From contig NZ_JAPFPW010000014.1 of the NCBI RefSeq assembly GCF_026155325.1, positions 29,584 to 93,583 on the forward strand: 64,000 nt of DNA, written 5' to 3'. This DNA is from Desulfobotulus pelophilus. Its GTDB lineage: Bacteria; Desulfobacterota; Desulfobacteria; Desulfobacterales; ASO4-4. A program made the position numbers and the translations under genes. The notes below the pieces were generated by a model. The model searched no databases, had not been told where the DNA came from, and saw only the letters and a list, made by a program, of their open reading frames with translations. Below, piece by piece: positions 55,351 to 64,000 of this stretch (its first letter is position 1; the number at the start of each line of letters is the position of its first letter).

Positions 55351-57639
55351 ATGGAGAAATATCGCATCTGGAAGGATGGGCTTGGAGTCCTTGCGAAAGA
55401 TCTGCTTGATCTGGCTGTTGAGTATGAAGAAAATGATGATATCCATTCCGGAAGTGGGCCATCCTGGCAACGGGATACAAAAGAGATTATGAGACAGTTC
55501 CGGGAAGAAACTCTGAAGGTCGCTGTTGTGGGTACCATCAAGTCGGGGAAAAGCACACTGGTCAATGCGTGGCTGGGCGGCGACATCCTGAAACGGGGTG
55601 CTGGAGTTGTCACTTCCATTGTGACGAGGGTCCGCCGTGGTGAAAAACTCCGTGCTGAGGTACGGTTCAAGGGCTGGGATGAAGTTAATGCAGATATTGA
55701 AGGGTCGCTGGCTCTTTTCCCCGCTTCCGGCTGGCGTCAGGTGGAAGCCCGGTTTGATATCCGCAGGGACAGGGACAGGGAAGATCTTCGGGTGGCCCTG
55801 CAGACATTGGGAACGGATCAGCTGGTAACGGAAGACGCGAGGAATATTCACAGCGTTTATCTGTCTTCCTATCTGGAAGGATATGATTCCGTCAAAGCCT
55901 TTATCACGACCGACACCCCTGCTGCTGTTTTTGAGGAAAGCTGCTTTTCAGATTATCAGATGTTTGTTGCCGATGAGGTACTGGCAGCCTATGTGCGGGA
56001 CATTCTTATTACAGTTGATGATCTGAGTATGCCAGATGGCATTGAGCTTGCCGACTGTCAGGGAAGCGATGCGCCCAATCCGCTTCACATTGCTCAGGTT
56101 CAGGATTATCTTTTTCAGGCCCATCTGGTTTTATACGTAATCAGCAGCCGGACAGGGTTACGTCAGGCAGATTTGCGTTTTTTGAATATGATCCGCAGAA
56201 TGGGAATACTGGATTCAGTTGTTTTTGTTTTGAATACGGATTTTGGCGAACATGCGGATGAAGAGGACGTACTGCGAGTGGTGGAAAAGGTATCTTCTGA
56301 ACTCGGGTTCCTGTGCCCGGGTGTTCACCTGAATGTTTTTTCTGCCCTCTACCGACTTCTTAAAACACTGGAAGGGCAGGGTGAGCTTCCGGAAAAAGAA
56401 CGTCTTCGTCTTGCGCAGTGGGAGGCGGATCCATCCATGGTCAAGGAAAGTATCAGGGCCTTTGAACATTTCAACGCATCACTGAGTGCCCGAATGACCC
56501 ATGAGAGGGCGCAGTTGCTCCTGATGAACCAGGCGGCACGTTTACGTCAGATTACAGCATCCCTTATTAATCGATGTCTTGTGGATTGCGACCTTCTTGG
56601 AGGAGACCAGGAAAAGGCTGCCCGGATTCTTGAGGAGGTCAGGGGAAGGCATCGGAGGGTAGCTCAGGTTCAGGGGTTGATCCGGAGCACGCTGGATGGA
56701 GCCAGTGCGAGCCTTGAAAGGGAGTTGAAAACCAGTCTCGATCGGTTTTTTGATAGCGCTTCGGGTGAGGTGATTCCCGGTATTCTCAGTTTTATTCGAG
56801 ACTACCGGCCGGATATGGGCAATTATGCTGGAATTCTTGACAGTTCGGGCTTTTCTCTGGCCCTTTATCATGCTTTTCAGGACTTCCGGCAAGCGCTGGA
56901 TACCTATATGACCGATCGGGTTAATCCGGAAATTGTCCGTTCTGTTCGGGAGATGGAAGTCAGAATGCAGGAATATTATACTGAGGTTGCAAGGCCTTAC
57001 GTATCCATGGTGAACGATATCTTGGAAGAGTATTGTGCTGGATTGCGAGGTATGGGGGTTCCCCTTGATATTCCTTCTTCTGCGAAGACACCGAGTATTG
57101 TACTTGATCCGAGAAGTCTGGCTGAGCGAATGGGCTTGCGCCTTCCCCCTGCCCGAGCCGTTACGCGATACAGTGCCCGTGTGCGGACGGAGGGACATAT
57201 GGCTTTCGGGTTTCAACGGTTGAGGCGTTGGCTTTCCATCGTTTTTTCAAAAGACAGGGATGCAGCAAAAGAAGGAGTAACGGGAAAAGAGGGTTTGAAG
57301 GTACTTGCTAACAGTTTGAAAAAAATTCGTAAAGAGGCAGACAGGCAGATTGTTCAGCATATGGTGGATTATCGTGAAAATCTTAAATTTCAATATGTTT
57401 TGCGGTTGTCTTCGGCTCTTGCCGGAGCTCTTCAGGCAGATCTGGAAGCCCGTTTCAGTACGTGCGTGGGTGAGATGGATATTCTGGACCAGACAGCAGC
57501 GCGTAGGGGTGCGAGTCAGGAGGAAAGGCTTGTGCTGATTGCTGGTCTGATAGAAAAAAGCAGGGAGCTGGATGTACGCTTGTCGGCTATTCAGGAAGCT
57601 ATGGTGAGCGATGTGCCAATCATGCCTGTACACGGATAA
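55351..57639 (+). CDS. Dynamin-family GTPase
   Basis: A 762-residue large GTPase with no close relative that I recognise by name. The P-loop is GTIKSGKST (61-69), switch I probably includes the Thr of TSIVTRV (about 87-93), and G3 is D234-CQG237 within ELADCQGSD. The G4 position reads VLNTDFG (about 292-298) instead of the usual N/T-K-x-D. The remainder is mostly helical with coiled-coil potential (about 370-560 and 650-760) and a basic segment near 625-660. Bacterial dynamins remodel or fuse membranes, but often occur in pairs. This one appears to be single. No ribosome site is obvious before ATG 55351. Confidence 0.8.
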   Translation: MEKYRIWKDGLGVLAKDLLDLAVEYEENDDIHSGSGPSWQRDTKEIMRQFREETLKVAVVGTIKSGKSTLVNAWLGGDILKRGAGVVTSIVTRVRRGEKLRAEVRFKGWDEVNADIEGSLALFPASGWRQVEARFDIRRDRDREDLRVALQTLGTDQLVTEDARNIHSVYLSSYLEGYDSVKAFITTDTPAAVFEESCFSDYQMFVADEVLAAYVRDILITVDDLSMPDGIELADCQGSDAPNPLHIAQVQDYLFQAHLVLYVISSRTGLRQADLRFLNMIRRMGILDSVVFVLNTDFGEHADEEDVLRVVEKVSSELGFLCPGVHLNVFSALYRLLKTLEGQGELPEKERLRLAQWEADPSMVKESIRAFEHFNASLSARMTHERAQLLLMNQAARLRQITASLINRCLVDCDLLGGDQEKAARILEEVRGRHRRVAQVQGLIRSTLDGASASLERELKTSLDRFFDSASGEVIPGILSFIRDYRPDMGNYAGILDSSGFSLALYHAFQDFRQALDTYMTDRVNPEIVRSVREMEVRMQEYYTEVARPYVSMVNDILEEYCAGLRGMGVPLDIPSSAKTPSIVLDPRSLAERMGLRLPPARAVTRYSARVRTEGHMAFGFQRLRRWLSIVFSKDRDAAKEGVTGKEGLKVLANSLKKIRKEADRQIVQHMVDYRENLKFQYVLRLSSALAGALQADLEARFSTCVGEMDILDQTAARRGASQEERLVLIAGLIEKSRELDVRLSAIQEAMVSDVPIMPVHG

Positions 57640-58240
57640 GTTGACCGGAAAGAGGCTCTGGGTTTTCATAGGCAGCTTTTGAGTTTGAACGGGTGTTCGC
57701 TGTTTTATCCTTTTGTTGCTGTAGCTGTATCAGGGCAAGGTCCTGAAGGGCAGCGCTGCGTATCATTGTGGCTCGGGCGGCTACACTGCGGTCCTGGGGG
57801 GATGGGTCGGAAGGAGCCATGGCTGCACGGCGGACCTGTTCCATTTTCCTGGCGGTGGCTTCCGGATCGCCAGGAATCGGAGAGACATCAATGGACACCT
57901 CTCCTCCAATGGCATACATTTTCCCATCCGGACCCTTCTGATATATGTAGCGGATGCCGCCATTTACATGCCCTCCACCTGCGCTTATATGGGCTTGTTC
58001 ATGGGTACGGACTTCCTGATCACGGGTTTTCAGTTCCGATACCATGCGTAACTGGGAGGGAGTCAGTTTGGATAAGCCAGTTAATGAACCTGCCGTTTCT
58101 TCATTTTTTCCGGTTCGGCCGGTATTTTCAGGAGAGGCGACGGGCGCAGCTGGTTGAGTGCGGCCTGTTGTGGCAGCTTTTTCAATGCGGGGGCCACCGT
58201 GTGAACCCGGCTGTATATGGATGGCGGTTTGAATATTCAT
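57620..58240 (-). CDS. SprA-related putative metalloprotease
   Basis: A 206-residue protein of the SprA/CJM1_0395 putative metalloprotease family. The middle part has EVRTHEQAHISAGGGHVNGGIRY (in parts, about 76-98) with the HEQAH zinc-protease-like motif. GEVSIDVSPIPGDPEATARKM follows. A Gln/Lys-rich tail follows. No signal peptide is visible. Function is unknown. Its 3' end overlaps the dynamin-like gene by 20 bases in convergent orientation. Confidence 0.8.
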   Translation of the reverse strand: MNIQTAIHIQPGSHGGPRIEKAATTGRTQPAAPVASPENTGRTGKNEETAGSLTGLSKLTPSQLRMVSELKTRDQEVRTHEQAHISAGGGHVNGGIRYIYQKGPDGKMYAIGGEVSIDVSPIPGDPEATARKMEQVRRAAMAPSDPSPQDRSVAARATMIRSAALQDLALIQLQQQKDKTANTRSNSKAAYENPEPLSGQLIRVQA

Positions 58241-58592
58241 GACCGTCTCCGGATAATGGGGCTCAGCTTACGTACAGGGCGCAGCATGGCTGCAGAGCAA
58301 ATCTGCATAAAATCATAAGGCTTTTTTTGATTTCTGTAAATCGCCAAGATGCGAGTAGTTGTTTTTTTGTGGAGAAAACGCAGGCCTTCTTCCTTTTGGA
58401 TGAGTTGGGCATTTCACGCATGGTACCCGTTGGCTGGATGGTCAGAGAGTCCATTTGGGTGGTTAGAAAAAGGAGAATATATTTCATAGTCTCTGCTAAG
58501 CCAGAAGAAGACGGAAGATGTTGGAAACGTCATTGACCATAAGGGGGTATTTTGCTAATTAAAAAAGTTTTGAAATAGCTTTTGGGGGGGGT
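58241..58592. other. Intergenic region upstream of hisB
   Basis: 352 bases. Two small overlapping frames on opposite strands (58263-58487 and 58327-58536) lack ribosome sites and known motifs, so I do not call either. A G-run (58584-58591) serves as the ribosome site for hisB. Confidence 0.4.
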
Positions 58593-59180
58593 ATGGATCG
58601 AAAGGCTTTTATAGAAAGAAAAACGGGTGAAACGGATATTCGCGTTTCATGGAATCTGGATGGCAGAGGACAGTCCCGAATAGATACGGGGGTTCCTTTT
58701 TTTGACCATATGCTGACCCTGTTTGCGGCACATGGGTGTTTTGATCTTGAGGTGGACTGCAGGGGGGATATCGATATTGACTGGCATCATACCGTGGAGG
58801 ATGTCGGCATTGTCCTTGGTGATGCTCTTGCGGAGGCTTTGGGTGCCCGCAAGGGGCTTGCGCGGTATGGAGATGCTGTTGTTCCCATGGATGAGACCCT
58901 TTGCAGAGTGTCTCTGGATCTGTCAAACAGGCCTTTTCTCGTTTGTTTTCTGCCGGATCCCATCCGTTGTCCGGGGCCCTTTGATCCTTATCTGGCAAAA
59001 GAATTTTTAAGGGCTTTTTCAGTAAAGGCGGGGATTACCCTGCATGTTGATGTTCCCTATGGTGAAAACAGTCACCATATTGTGGAGGCCATGTTCAAAG
59101 CCCTTGGAAGAGCGCTGGATAAGGCGGTGTCTCTGGATCCGAGGGTTACGGGAGTTCCCTCCACCAAGGGCATCCTGTAG
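58593..59180 (+). CDS. hisB: Imidazoleglycerol-phosphate dehydratase
   Basis: Sixth step of histidine synthesis. The 195-residue protein is the monofunctional form, without the histidinol-phosphatase part found in E. coli. The metal-binding motifs are DWHHTVEDVGI (about 66) and ENSHHIVEAMFKALG (about 152). The FFDHMLTLFAAHG motif (about 36) is present. hisA follows after 39 bases. Confidence 0.97.
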   Translation: MDRKAFIERKTGETDIRVSWNLDGRGQSRIDTGVPFFDHMLTLFAAHGCFDLEVDCRGDIDIDWHHTVEDVGIVLGDALAEALGARKGLARYGDAVVPMDETLCRVSLDLSNRPFLVCFLPDPIRCPGPFDPYLAKEFLRAFSVKAGITLHVDVPYGENSHHIVEAMFKALGRALDKAVSLDPRVTGVPSTKGIL

Positions 59181-59219
59181 GAACAGAATTGTGGGGGGCT
59201 TTTTTAAGAAAGGCATTAC

Positions 59220-59948
59220 ATGATACTCATTCCCGCTGTAGATATTAAAAATGGTCGTTGTGTGCGTCTCTTCCAGGGGCGTATGGATGCTGAAACTGTC
59301 TTTTCCCATGATCCAGTCTCACAGGCCGCTCAGTGGGAAGCGGAAGGTGCCAGACTGATTCACCTGGTGGATCTGGATGGGGCCGTTGAGCAAAAACCCA
59401 GAAATCTTTCACTCATTGAAGAGATTCTTGCTGCGGTTACTGTTCCGGTGCAGGTCGGCGGAGGAATCCGTTCCATGGAGACCATTTCCCATTATCTCTC
59501 TATCGGTGTGGAACGTATAATATTGGGAACAGCAGCCCTTCGGGATCCGGAGCTTGTCTGTTCCGCATGTGAGCGCTGGCCAGGTCGCATAGTGGTTGGT
59601 ATTGATGCACGGGGAGGCCGGGTTGCTGTGGATGGCTGGACGGAAACCACAGAAACGGCGTCAGTTGAGCTCGCAAAGCGCTTTGAAGGAGTGGGGGTAG
59701 CAGCTATTATCTTTACGGATATCGGAAGAGATGGGACCCATGGTGGGGTAAATATAGAAGAAACACGCGCGCTGGCAGAAGCCGTATCCATTCCTGTGAT
59801 TGCTTCCGGTGGTGTTTCGACTATCAGAGATCTGGAGGCCCTCCTTCCATTGGAAGCCTCTGGGGTAACAGGGGTCATCAGTGGGCGTGCCCTTTATGAG
59901 GGAACTCTTTCCATACTCCAGGCGAATCAGCTCTTTTCTTCTAGGTGA
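59220..59948 (+). CDS. hisA: Phosphoribosylformimino-5-aminoimidazole carboxamide ribotide isomerase
   Basis: Fourth step of histidine synthesis, an Amadori rearrangement. The 242-residue TIM barrel starts with ILIPAVDIKNGRCVRL (catalytic Asp 8) and has GGGIRSME (about 79), the second catalytic Asp in FTDIGRDGTHGG (about 162-173) and ASGGVSTIRDL (about 196). It follows hisB directly. hisH, often between the two, is absent here. Confidence 0.97.
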   Translation: MILIPAVDIKNGRCVRLFQGRMDAETVFSHDPVSQAAQWEAEGARLIHLVDLDGAVEQKPRNLSLIEEILAAVTVPVQVGGGIRSMETISHYLSIGVERIILGTAALRDPELVCSACERWPGRIVVGIDARGGRVAVDGWTETTETASVELAKRFEGVGVAAIIFTDIGRDGTHGGVNIEETRALAEAVSIPVIASGGVSTIRDLEALLPLEASGVTGVISGRALYEGTLSILQANQLFSSR

Positions 59949-59982
59949 TAACCTCCTACAGCCGTTGTATGCAATGGGCTGA

Positions 59983-60006
59983 AAAGGGGCTCCATGCCCC
60001 TTTGGG
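59983..60006 (+). terminator. Hairpin after hisA
   Basis: 8-bp stem AAAGGGGC/GCCCCTTT with a five-base loop, 34 bases after the hisA stop. Only a short T-run (three) follows, so it is a weak terminator. Confidence 0.5.
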
Positions 60007-60156
60007 CTGATGTGTGAAAAAAATATCCTCACTTTTTCTTGACAGGAGTACAAAACGGGTTAACTTCTGCAGGTTGTCACCCTTTTTTTTAAAAGGGGTA
60101 GTTTGCGTTCGTTGGGTACCGTGAGGCTTTTGACGTGTAGACAGAAGAGGGCCGCC

Positions 60157-61944
60157 TTGGGTGCAAGGATAACGGATGAAACCATTGAAACGCTTCGGAA
60201 TGTCGCAGATATTGTTCAGGTGGTTTCCGATCGTGTAACTTTGAAACGCACTGGCCGACGTCTGTCTGGCCTCTGTCCTTTTCATACAGAAAAATCACCC
60301 TCTTTTTCAGTGGATCCTGAAAGGCAGATGTATCATTGCTTTGGCTGTGGTGCAGGAGGGGATGTGTTTTCTTTTGTTATGCAGAGTGAAGGCCTTTCTT
60401 TCCCCGATGCCGTAAAAAATCTTGCCGAACGTTTTGGTATTCCTCTTTCTTCCGGTGGAGATAACGACACTTATACAGGTGAAAGACAAGCTGTTCTTGA
60501 CGTAAACCGACTTGCTCAGTCCGCTTTCCGACACGGCCTGATGAAAAGCTCCCTTGGTAATGCAGCCAGAGAGTATTTGAAAGAGCGGGGGATAGCGGAT
60601 TCTTTTGCAGAATTTTTTGAACTTGGTTTTATCCCCGATGGATGGTCGTATCTCAGAGACTATCTTGCAAAAAAAGGTGTTGGTAGCGATCTGATGGAAA
60701 AGGCAGGGCTGGTGGTCAGGAGTCAACAGAATCGTGCCTATGATCGGTTTCGTAACCGGATAATGTTTCCGATACAGGATATTCAGGGACGCATAATCGG
60801 ATTTGGTGGCAGGGTTCTGGGGGATGGTAACCCCAAATATATGAACTCTCCTGAAACCATAGTATATCACAAGGCCAGGTCTCTTTACGGTCTTTATCAG
60901 GCCCGCCATGAAATTCGGAAAAAACGGACTGTCTATGTGGTGGAAGGTTATTTTGATGTCATCAGCCTTCATCAGCATGGTATTCCGGAAACCGTTGCTG
61001 GACTGGGTACGGCTTTGACCCGGGAACAGGTTCAGTTGTTGAGAGGGTATGCGGATTGCCTTGTGCTTGTTTTTGACGGAGATGCCGCAGGCCTGAAAGC
61101 TGCTGAACGTGCGGCTCCGGTTATTCTGTCTCAGGCCGTGGATGCAAGGGTTCTGCTCCTCCCCACAGGAGAGGATCCAGACACTTTTGTACGCCGTTAT
61201 GGAAGAGATGTGTTTTTAGAGGAGGGTGCAAAGTCTGAGCCCCTTTTTTCTTTCTTGGTCCATTCTTCCCTCCGGCGCTGGGGCAGGGACCCGGCAGGGC
61301 GTATGCGTTCTTTGGATTTTCTTCTCCCGATTCTCGATAATGTTGCAGATCCAGTTGTCCGAGATCTGTACCTGCGGGAGTTGGCTGATGGTCTTGATAT
61401 GGAGGAGAGGGCAGTCAGGGAACGTTTGGGAAAAACGGGGCTGCCCAGGGCGGTTTCAGGAGGTGCTCCGGATCGGTTGGCAGTTGTTTCGGAGCATTTA
61501 CCCATGGAGGAGGCTTTGGTATCTCTCATGCTGTCGGTCCCGGAGGCAAGGGAGCGATTGGCTGCTTTACACCCGCTGGATTTTTTTTCAGACCCTGTAT
61601 TGAAGCGTATGGCTTCCTGTCTCCTTGACAGTAAGGATGATGACTATGGCTTGGCGGATGCCGAAATGCTTAGGGATACGGAAGTGCAGAAGTGTCTGGC
61701 CCGAATTCGTTTTCAGAGTTCTGCCTGGACTCTTGATAACGCGGATACCCTTATTTCACAGTTTCAGCGTTTGCAGCAGCAGGCGCACAGAGGTTCCGGC
61801 CTTATGAACCGTATTAAGGCCGCAGAAGCGGGCAGGGATCAGACCCGATTAATGGCCTTGCTTGAACAGAAACAACAGCAGGCCCGGGAAGCGGCAAAGC
61901 TCGGGCTGACCCGTGTAGTAACACCTAGGAGGCATACCCAATGA
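60157..61944 (+). CDS. dnaG: DNA primase DnaG
   Basis: Makes RNA primers at replication forks. The 595-residue protein has the N-terminal CHC2 zinc finger ([11 protein letters not shown]...[11 protein letters not shown], about 43-70), the RNA polymerase core with a TOPRIM domain ([17 protein letters not shown] about 267; [11 protein letters not shown] about 307) and a C-terminal DnaB-binding region. I chose TTG 60157, with GAGGG five bases upstream, which gives the usual short N-terminus before [12 protein letters not shown]; a TTG at 60103 would add 18 unusual residues. It overlaps rpoD by four bases. Confidence 0.96.
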   Translation: MGARITDETIETLRNVADIVQVVSDRVTLKRTGRRLSGLCPFHTEKSPSFSVDPERQMYHCFGCGAGGDVFSFVMQSEGLSFPDAVKNLAERFGIPLSSGGDNDTYTGERQAVLDVNRLAQSAFRHGLMKSSLGNAAREYLKERGIADSFAEFFELGFIPDGWSYLRDYLAKKGVGSDLMEKAGLVVRSQQNRAYDRFRNRIMFPIQDIQGRIIGFGGRVLGDGNPKYMNSPETIVYHKARSLYGLYQARHEIRKKRTVYVVEGYFDVISLHQHGIPETVAGLGTALTREQVQLLRGYADCLVLVFDGDAAGLKAAERAAPVILSQAVDARVLLLPTGEDPDTFVRRYGRDVFLEEGAKSEPLFSFLVHSSLRRWGRDPAGRMRSLDFLLPILDNVADPVVRDLYLRELADGLDMEERAVRERLGKTGLPRAVSGGAPDRLAVVSEHLPMEEALVSLMLSVPEARERLAALHPLDFFSDPVLKRMASCLLDSKDDDYGLADAEMLRDTEVQKCLARIRFQSSAWTLDNADTLISQFQRLQQQAHRGSGLMNRIKAAEAGRDQTRLMALLEQKQQQAREAAKLGLTRVVTPRRHTQ

Positions 61945-63791
61945 CCCAACCGTCCGCTGGCGATAAAAAGGCGCGTGCTGCACAGAAAAAAGAGCTCAAG
62001 TCTCTTCTTGAGATGGGAAAAATGCGCGGATACCTCAGCTATGATGAAGTATATGAGGTCTTATCGGATACGGTTACGGCCGAACAGATGGATGCTGTTT
62101 TTGTGACGCTTGGGGAAATGGGCGTCAAAATAATGAAAGCATCGGATCTCCCCGTAAAAAAGATTTCTAAAATAAATGAAGATTCAGAAAATGCAGAGGA
62201 TTTTCTTGATCGTCCTGATCTGGAGGAAGAAGAAGATCTCGAAGAGGCTGAAGAAGAGGAAAAGAAAGAAATTCCCAAGTTTGCCTCAAGCGATGAGTCT
62301 GAGGTGGATTTTGGTTCTGTTACGGACCCTGTGAAAATGTACCTTCGGGAAATGGGTATGGTGACCCTTCTCAGTAGAGAAGGGGAAATTGAAATTGCCA
62401 AAAAAATTGAACAGGGTGAGCAGGAGATTCTCAAGGCAATGCTGGAAATGACGGTGGCTGTAGATACCCTCATCAGTCTGGCGGACCGTATACAAAATGG
62501 AGAGCTGCGGCCTAAACATGTGCTAAGGGATATCGATGAAGGGGATACCCTGCTTGATGAAAATCGTCAGATAGGCGAGTTTCTGGATGTAATCCGTGAA
62601 ATCAAGATCCTTCATGCAGAAAATGCTGACCTGCGTGAAGTAATTTCAGATCCGGATATGGATTACGAGGAAAAAAGAAAGCATCGCAGAGTTATTTCCA
62701 AACGTAATGAAAAAATTTTTGACTGCATCAAGGAGTGGCGGCTTGAGAGCAGTGTCACGGATCGTATAGAGAAAAAAATCCGTCACCATATCTCATGGTT
62801 TGAAGTGATGAACAAGCTCATGGGGCAGGCGGCAGAGGCTTTTGATACAACCATTACGGATTTTCGGATACGGCTTCAGGAAGAATCCATATTTCTGGCG
62901 TGGGCAGAAGAACGGACGGACTATAACCAGGACAGGCTGAAAGATATTTTTTCTGATCTGCGCCGTATTCAGGCACAAATTGAGGCCCGTGAATATAGCC
63001 TAAAGGCCAACATTCGTTCCTTGAAAAAGGTTATTTCCAATGTGGATGAGGGCAGGGAATGTGCTAAGAAAGCAAAAAGCGAACTTGTTCGGGCCAATTT
63101 GCGGTTGGTGGTGAGTATTGCCAAAAAGTATACAAACAGAGGATTGCAGTTTCTGGATTTGATTCAGGAGGGCAATATTGGCCTGATGAAAGCCGTTGAT
63201 AAGTTTGAGTACCGCAGGGGTTATAAATTCAGTACCTATGCCACATGGTGGATACGCCAGGCCATTACCCGTGCCATTGCAGATCAGGCACGAACTATTC
63301 GTATTCCTGTGCACATGATTGAAACCATTAATAAGCTGATTCGCACCTCCCGTTATCTTGTTCAGGAACTTGGCCGCGAACCAAGTCCTGAAGAAATTGC
63401 AGAAAAAATGGAAATTCCGCTCGATAAGGTACGCAGAGTGCTGAAGATAGCGCGGGAACCTATTTCCCTTGAGACGCCCATCGGGGAAGAAGAAGATAGT
63501 CATTTGGGTGACTTCATAGAAGACAAGAAGTTTATGCTTCCTTCCGATGCTGCGATCAATCTCAATCTTTCCGAGCAGACGCGGCGTGTGCTGGCAACGC
63601 TCACGCCGAGGGAAGAGAAGGTTTTGCGTATGCGTTTCGGTATCGGAGAAAAAGCGGATCATACTCTGGAAGAGGTTGGTAAGGACTTTGCTGTTACCCG
63701 TGAGCGAATTCGTCAGATTGAGGCAAAAGCCTTGAGGAAGCTGCGTCATCCAACGCGCAGTAAAAAGCTGAAAAGTTTTATTGAATATTGA
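61941..63791 (+). CDS. rpoD: RNA polymerase primary sigma factor RpoD (sigma-70)
   Basis: Housekeeping sigma factor. The 616-residue protein has region 1.1 (about 5-70), an acidic linker ([16 protein letters not shown]), region 1.2 ([18 protein letters not shown]), a non-conserved region, and regions 2.1-2.4 ([35 protein letters not shown]). Regions 3 and 4.2 end with [28 protein letters not shown] (in parts). Its start overlaps the dnaG stop (ATGA), so the pair is translationally coupled in the classic macromolecular-synthesis arrangement. Confidence 0.98.
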   Translation: MTQPSAGDKKARAAQKKELKSLLEMGKMRGYLSYDEVYEVLSDTVTAEQMDAVFVTLGEMGVKIMKASDLPVKKISKINEDSENAEDFLDRPDLEEEEDLEEAEEEEKKEIPKFASSDESEVDFGSVTDPVKMYLREMGMVTLLSREGEIEIAKKIEQGEQEILKAMLEMTVAVDTLISLADRIQNGELRPKHVLRDIDEGDTLLDENRQIGEFLDVIREIKILHAENADLREVISDPDMDYEEKRKHRRVISKRNEKIFDCIKEWRLESSVTDRIEKKIRHHISWFEVMNKLMGQAAEAFDTTITDFRIRLQEESIFLAWAEERTDYNQDRLKDIFSDLRRIQAQIEAREYSLKANIRSLKKVISNVDEGRECAKKAKSELVRANLRLVVSIAKKYTNRGLQFLDLIQEGNIGLMKAVDKFEYRRGYKFSTYATWWIRQAITRAIADQARTIRIPVHMIETINKLIRTSRYLVQELGREPSPEEIAEKMEIPLDKVRRVLKIAREPISLETPIGEEEDSHLGDFIEDKKFMLPSDAAINLNLSEQTRRVLATLTPREEKVLRMRFGIGEKADHTLEEVGKDFAVTRERIRQIEAKALRKLRHPTRSKKLKSFIEY

Positions 63792-63830
63792 TTTTATCCC
63801 TATTGCTGAACGATGTGATGTGACTTTCTC

Positions 63831-63859
63831 TTGACAAGCTTATGTCAAAAAGATATTAA
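63831..63859 (+). promoter_or_regulatory. Promoter of the CAU-anticodon tRNA gene
   Basis: TTGACA (63831-63836), 17 bases, TATTAA (63854-63859), followed 14 bases later by the tRNA. A strong sigma-70 match that makes the tRNA independent of rpoD. Confidence 0.8.
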
Positions 63860-63872
63860 GTTAAGGTTTTTT

Positions 63873-63949
63873 GGGCCTATAGCTCAGCCTGGCAGAGCCA
63901 CCGGCTCATAACCGGTCGGTCCCTGGTTCAAATCCAGGTGGGCCCACCA
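63873..63949 (+). tRNA. tRNA with CAT anticodon, probably tRNA-Met
   Basis: 77 bases including CCA. Acceptor arms GGGCCTA/TGGGCCC, anticodon arm ACCGG-CTCATAA-CCGGT, T arm CCTGG-TTCAAAT-CCAGG, discriminator A. The initiator type is unlikely because the first acceptor pair is intact (G-C). An isoleucine tRNA with lysidine (read as CAT in the gene) cannot be excluded without comparison. Confidence 0.9.
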
Positions 63950-63956
63950 AAATTTA

Positions 63957-63987
63957 AAAAAAGCTCCCGAAAGGGGGCTTTTTTTTT
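63957..63987 (+). terminator. Intrinsic terminator after the tRNA
   Basis: Stem AAGCTCCC/GGGGGCTT with loop GAAA, one T-G pair, flanked by an A-run before and a run of nine T after. Confidence 0.93.
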
Positions 63988-64000
63988 GTGTTTGCCCGGC

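Noticed and set aside
58263..58536. Two overlapping small frames on opposite strands before hisB
   Set aside because: Neither has a ribosome site or a motif, so I cannot support one over the other.
63141..63300. Possible second sigma factor or fusion within rpoD
   Set aside because: Regions 1.1 to 4.2 are in normal order and length; it is a standard primary sigma factor.

Overview
The window reads as chromosomal core genome of a Gram-negative anaerobe, most likely a member of the Desulfobacterota (the former Deltaproteobacteria), perhaps a Desulfobacterales-type sulfate reducer. The support is a mixture of clues: rubrerythrin beside a PerR/Fur regulator, SelB, a chemoreceptor with a periplasmic c-type haem motif, a PaaK plus ACT-protein pair typical of anaerobes that handle aryl acids, and envelope genes of a diderm (PqiABC, MltG, NagZ, PBP4, AmiC). 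This placement is inferred from gene content; no 16S rRNA gene lies in the window. No insertion sequence, prophage, CRISPR array or other clear mobile element was seen.

Layout. 1-3180: the 3' part of ligA, then a perR-rubrerythrin oxidative-stress unit with a Fur-like operator and an odd block of four 11-bp direct repeats. 3183-7734: a minus-strand operon M20 peptidase-pqiA-pqiB-pqiC. 8104-17413: NDH-2, PBP4/DTD/lipoprotein operon, LPP20-type lipoprotein, a DHH-CBS phosphoesterase, NagZ, and MltG with a coupled unknown protein. 17627-23139: two coupled radical-SAM genes (the second HemW), a DUF2333 protein and SelB. 23329-23492: tRNA-His and tRNA-Arg with a strong terminator. 24190-29276: cardiolipin synthase, endonuclease III, a molybdopterin operon (moaE-like, moaC, moaA) and a possible nucleotide-binding protein. 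29641-34879: polar amino-acid importer parts without an ATPase, an NhaC-type antiporter and a catalase. 34986-41077: a large MscS-type channel, a crotonase, paaK and an ACT-domain protein. 41149-49492: HIT protein, AmiC-type amidase, MutS, LapA-like protein, UPF0280 protein, CmoA and CmoB. 49789-58240: small unknowns, a TVP38-type membrane protein, a lone GspF, a haem-sensing chemoreceptor, YqgE, a dynamin-family GTPase and a SprA-like putative metalloprotease. 58593-63949: hisB-hisA, dnaG-rpoD and a CAU-anticodon tRNA with its own promoter.

The most interesting signal is upstream of paaK (38884-39119). It combines a near-consensus sigma-70 promoter, a 20-codon leader ORF with a well-placed Shine-Dalgarno and a Tyr-Tyr pair, four mutually exclusive pairing segments and an intrinsic terminator. 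This has the architecture of a ribosome-mediated transcription attenuator, placed on an aryl-acid CoA ligase rather than on a classical biosynthetic operon. Other points worth attention are the dynamin-family GTPase with an unusual G4 motif, the radical-SAM gene with a CX4CX2C cluster motif coupled to hemW, the orphan importer with a structured intergenic region, and a DHH-CBS protein lacking the nucleotidyltransferase module found in some relatives.
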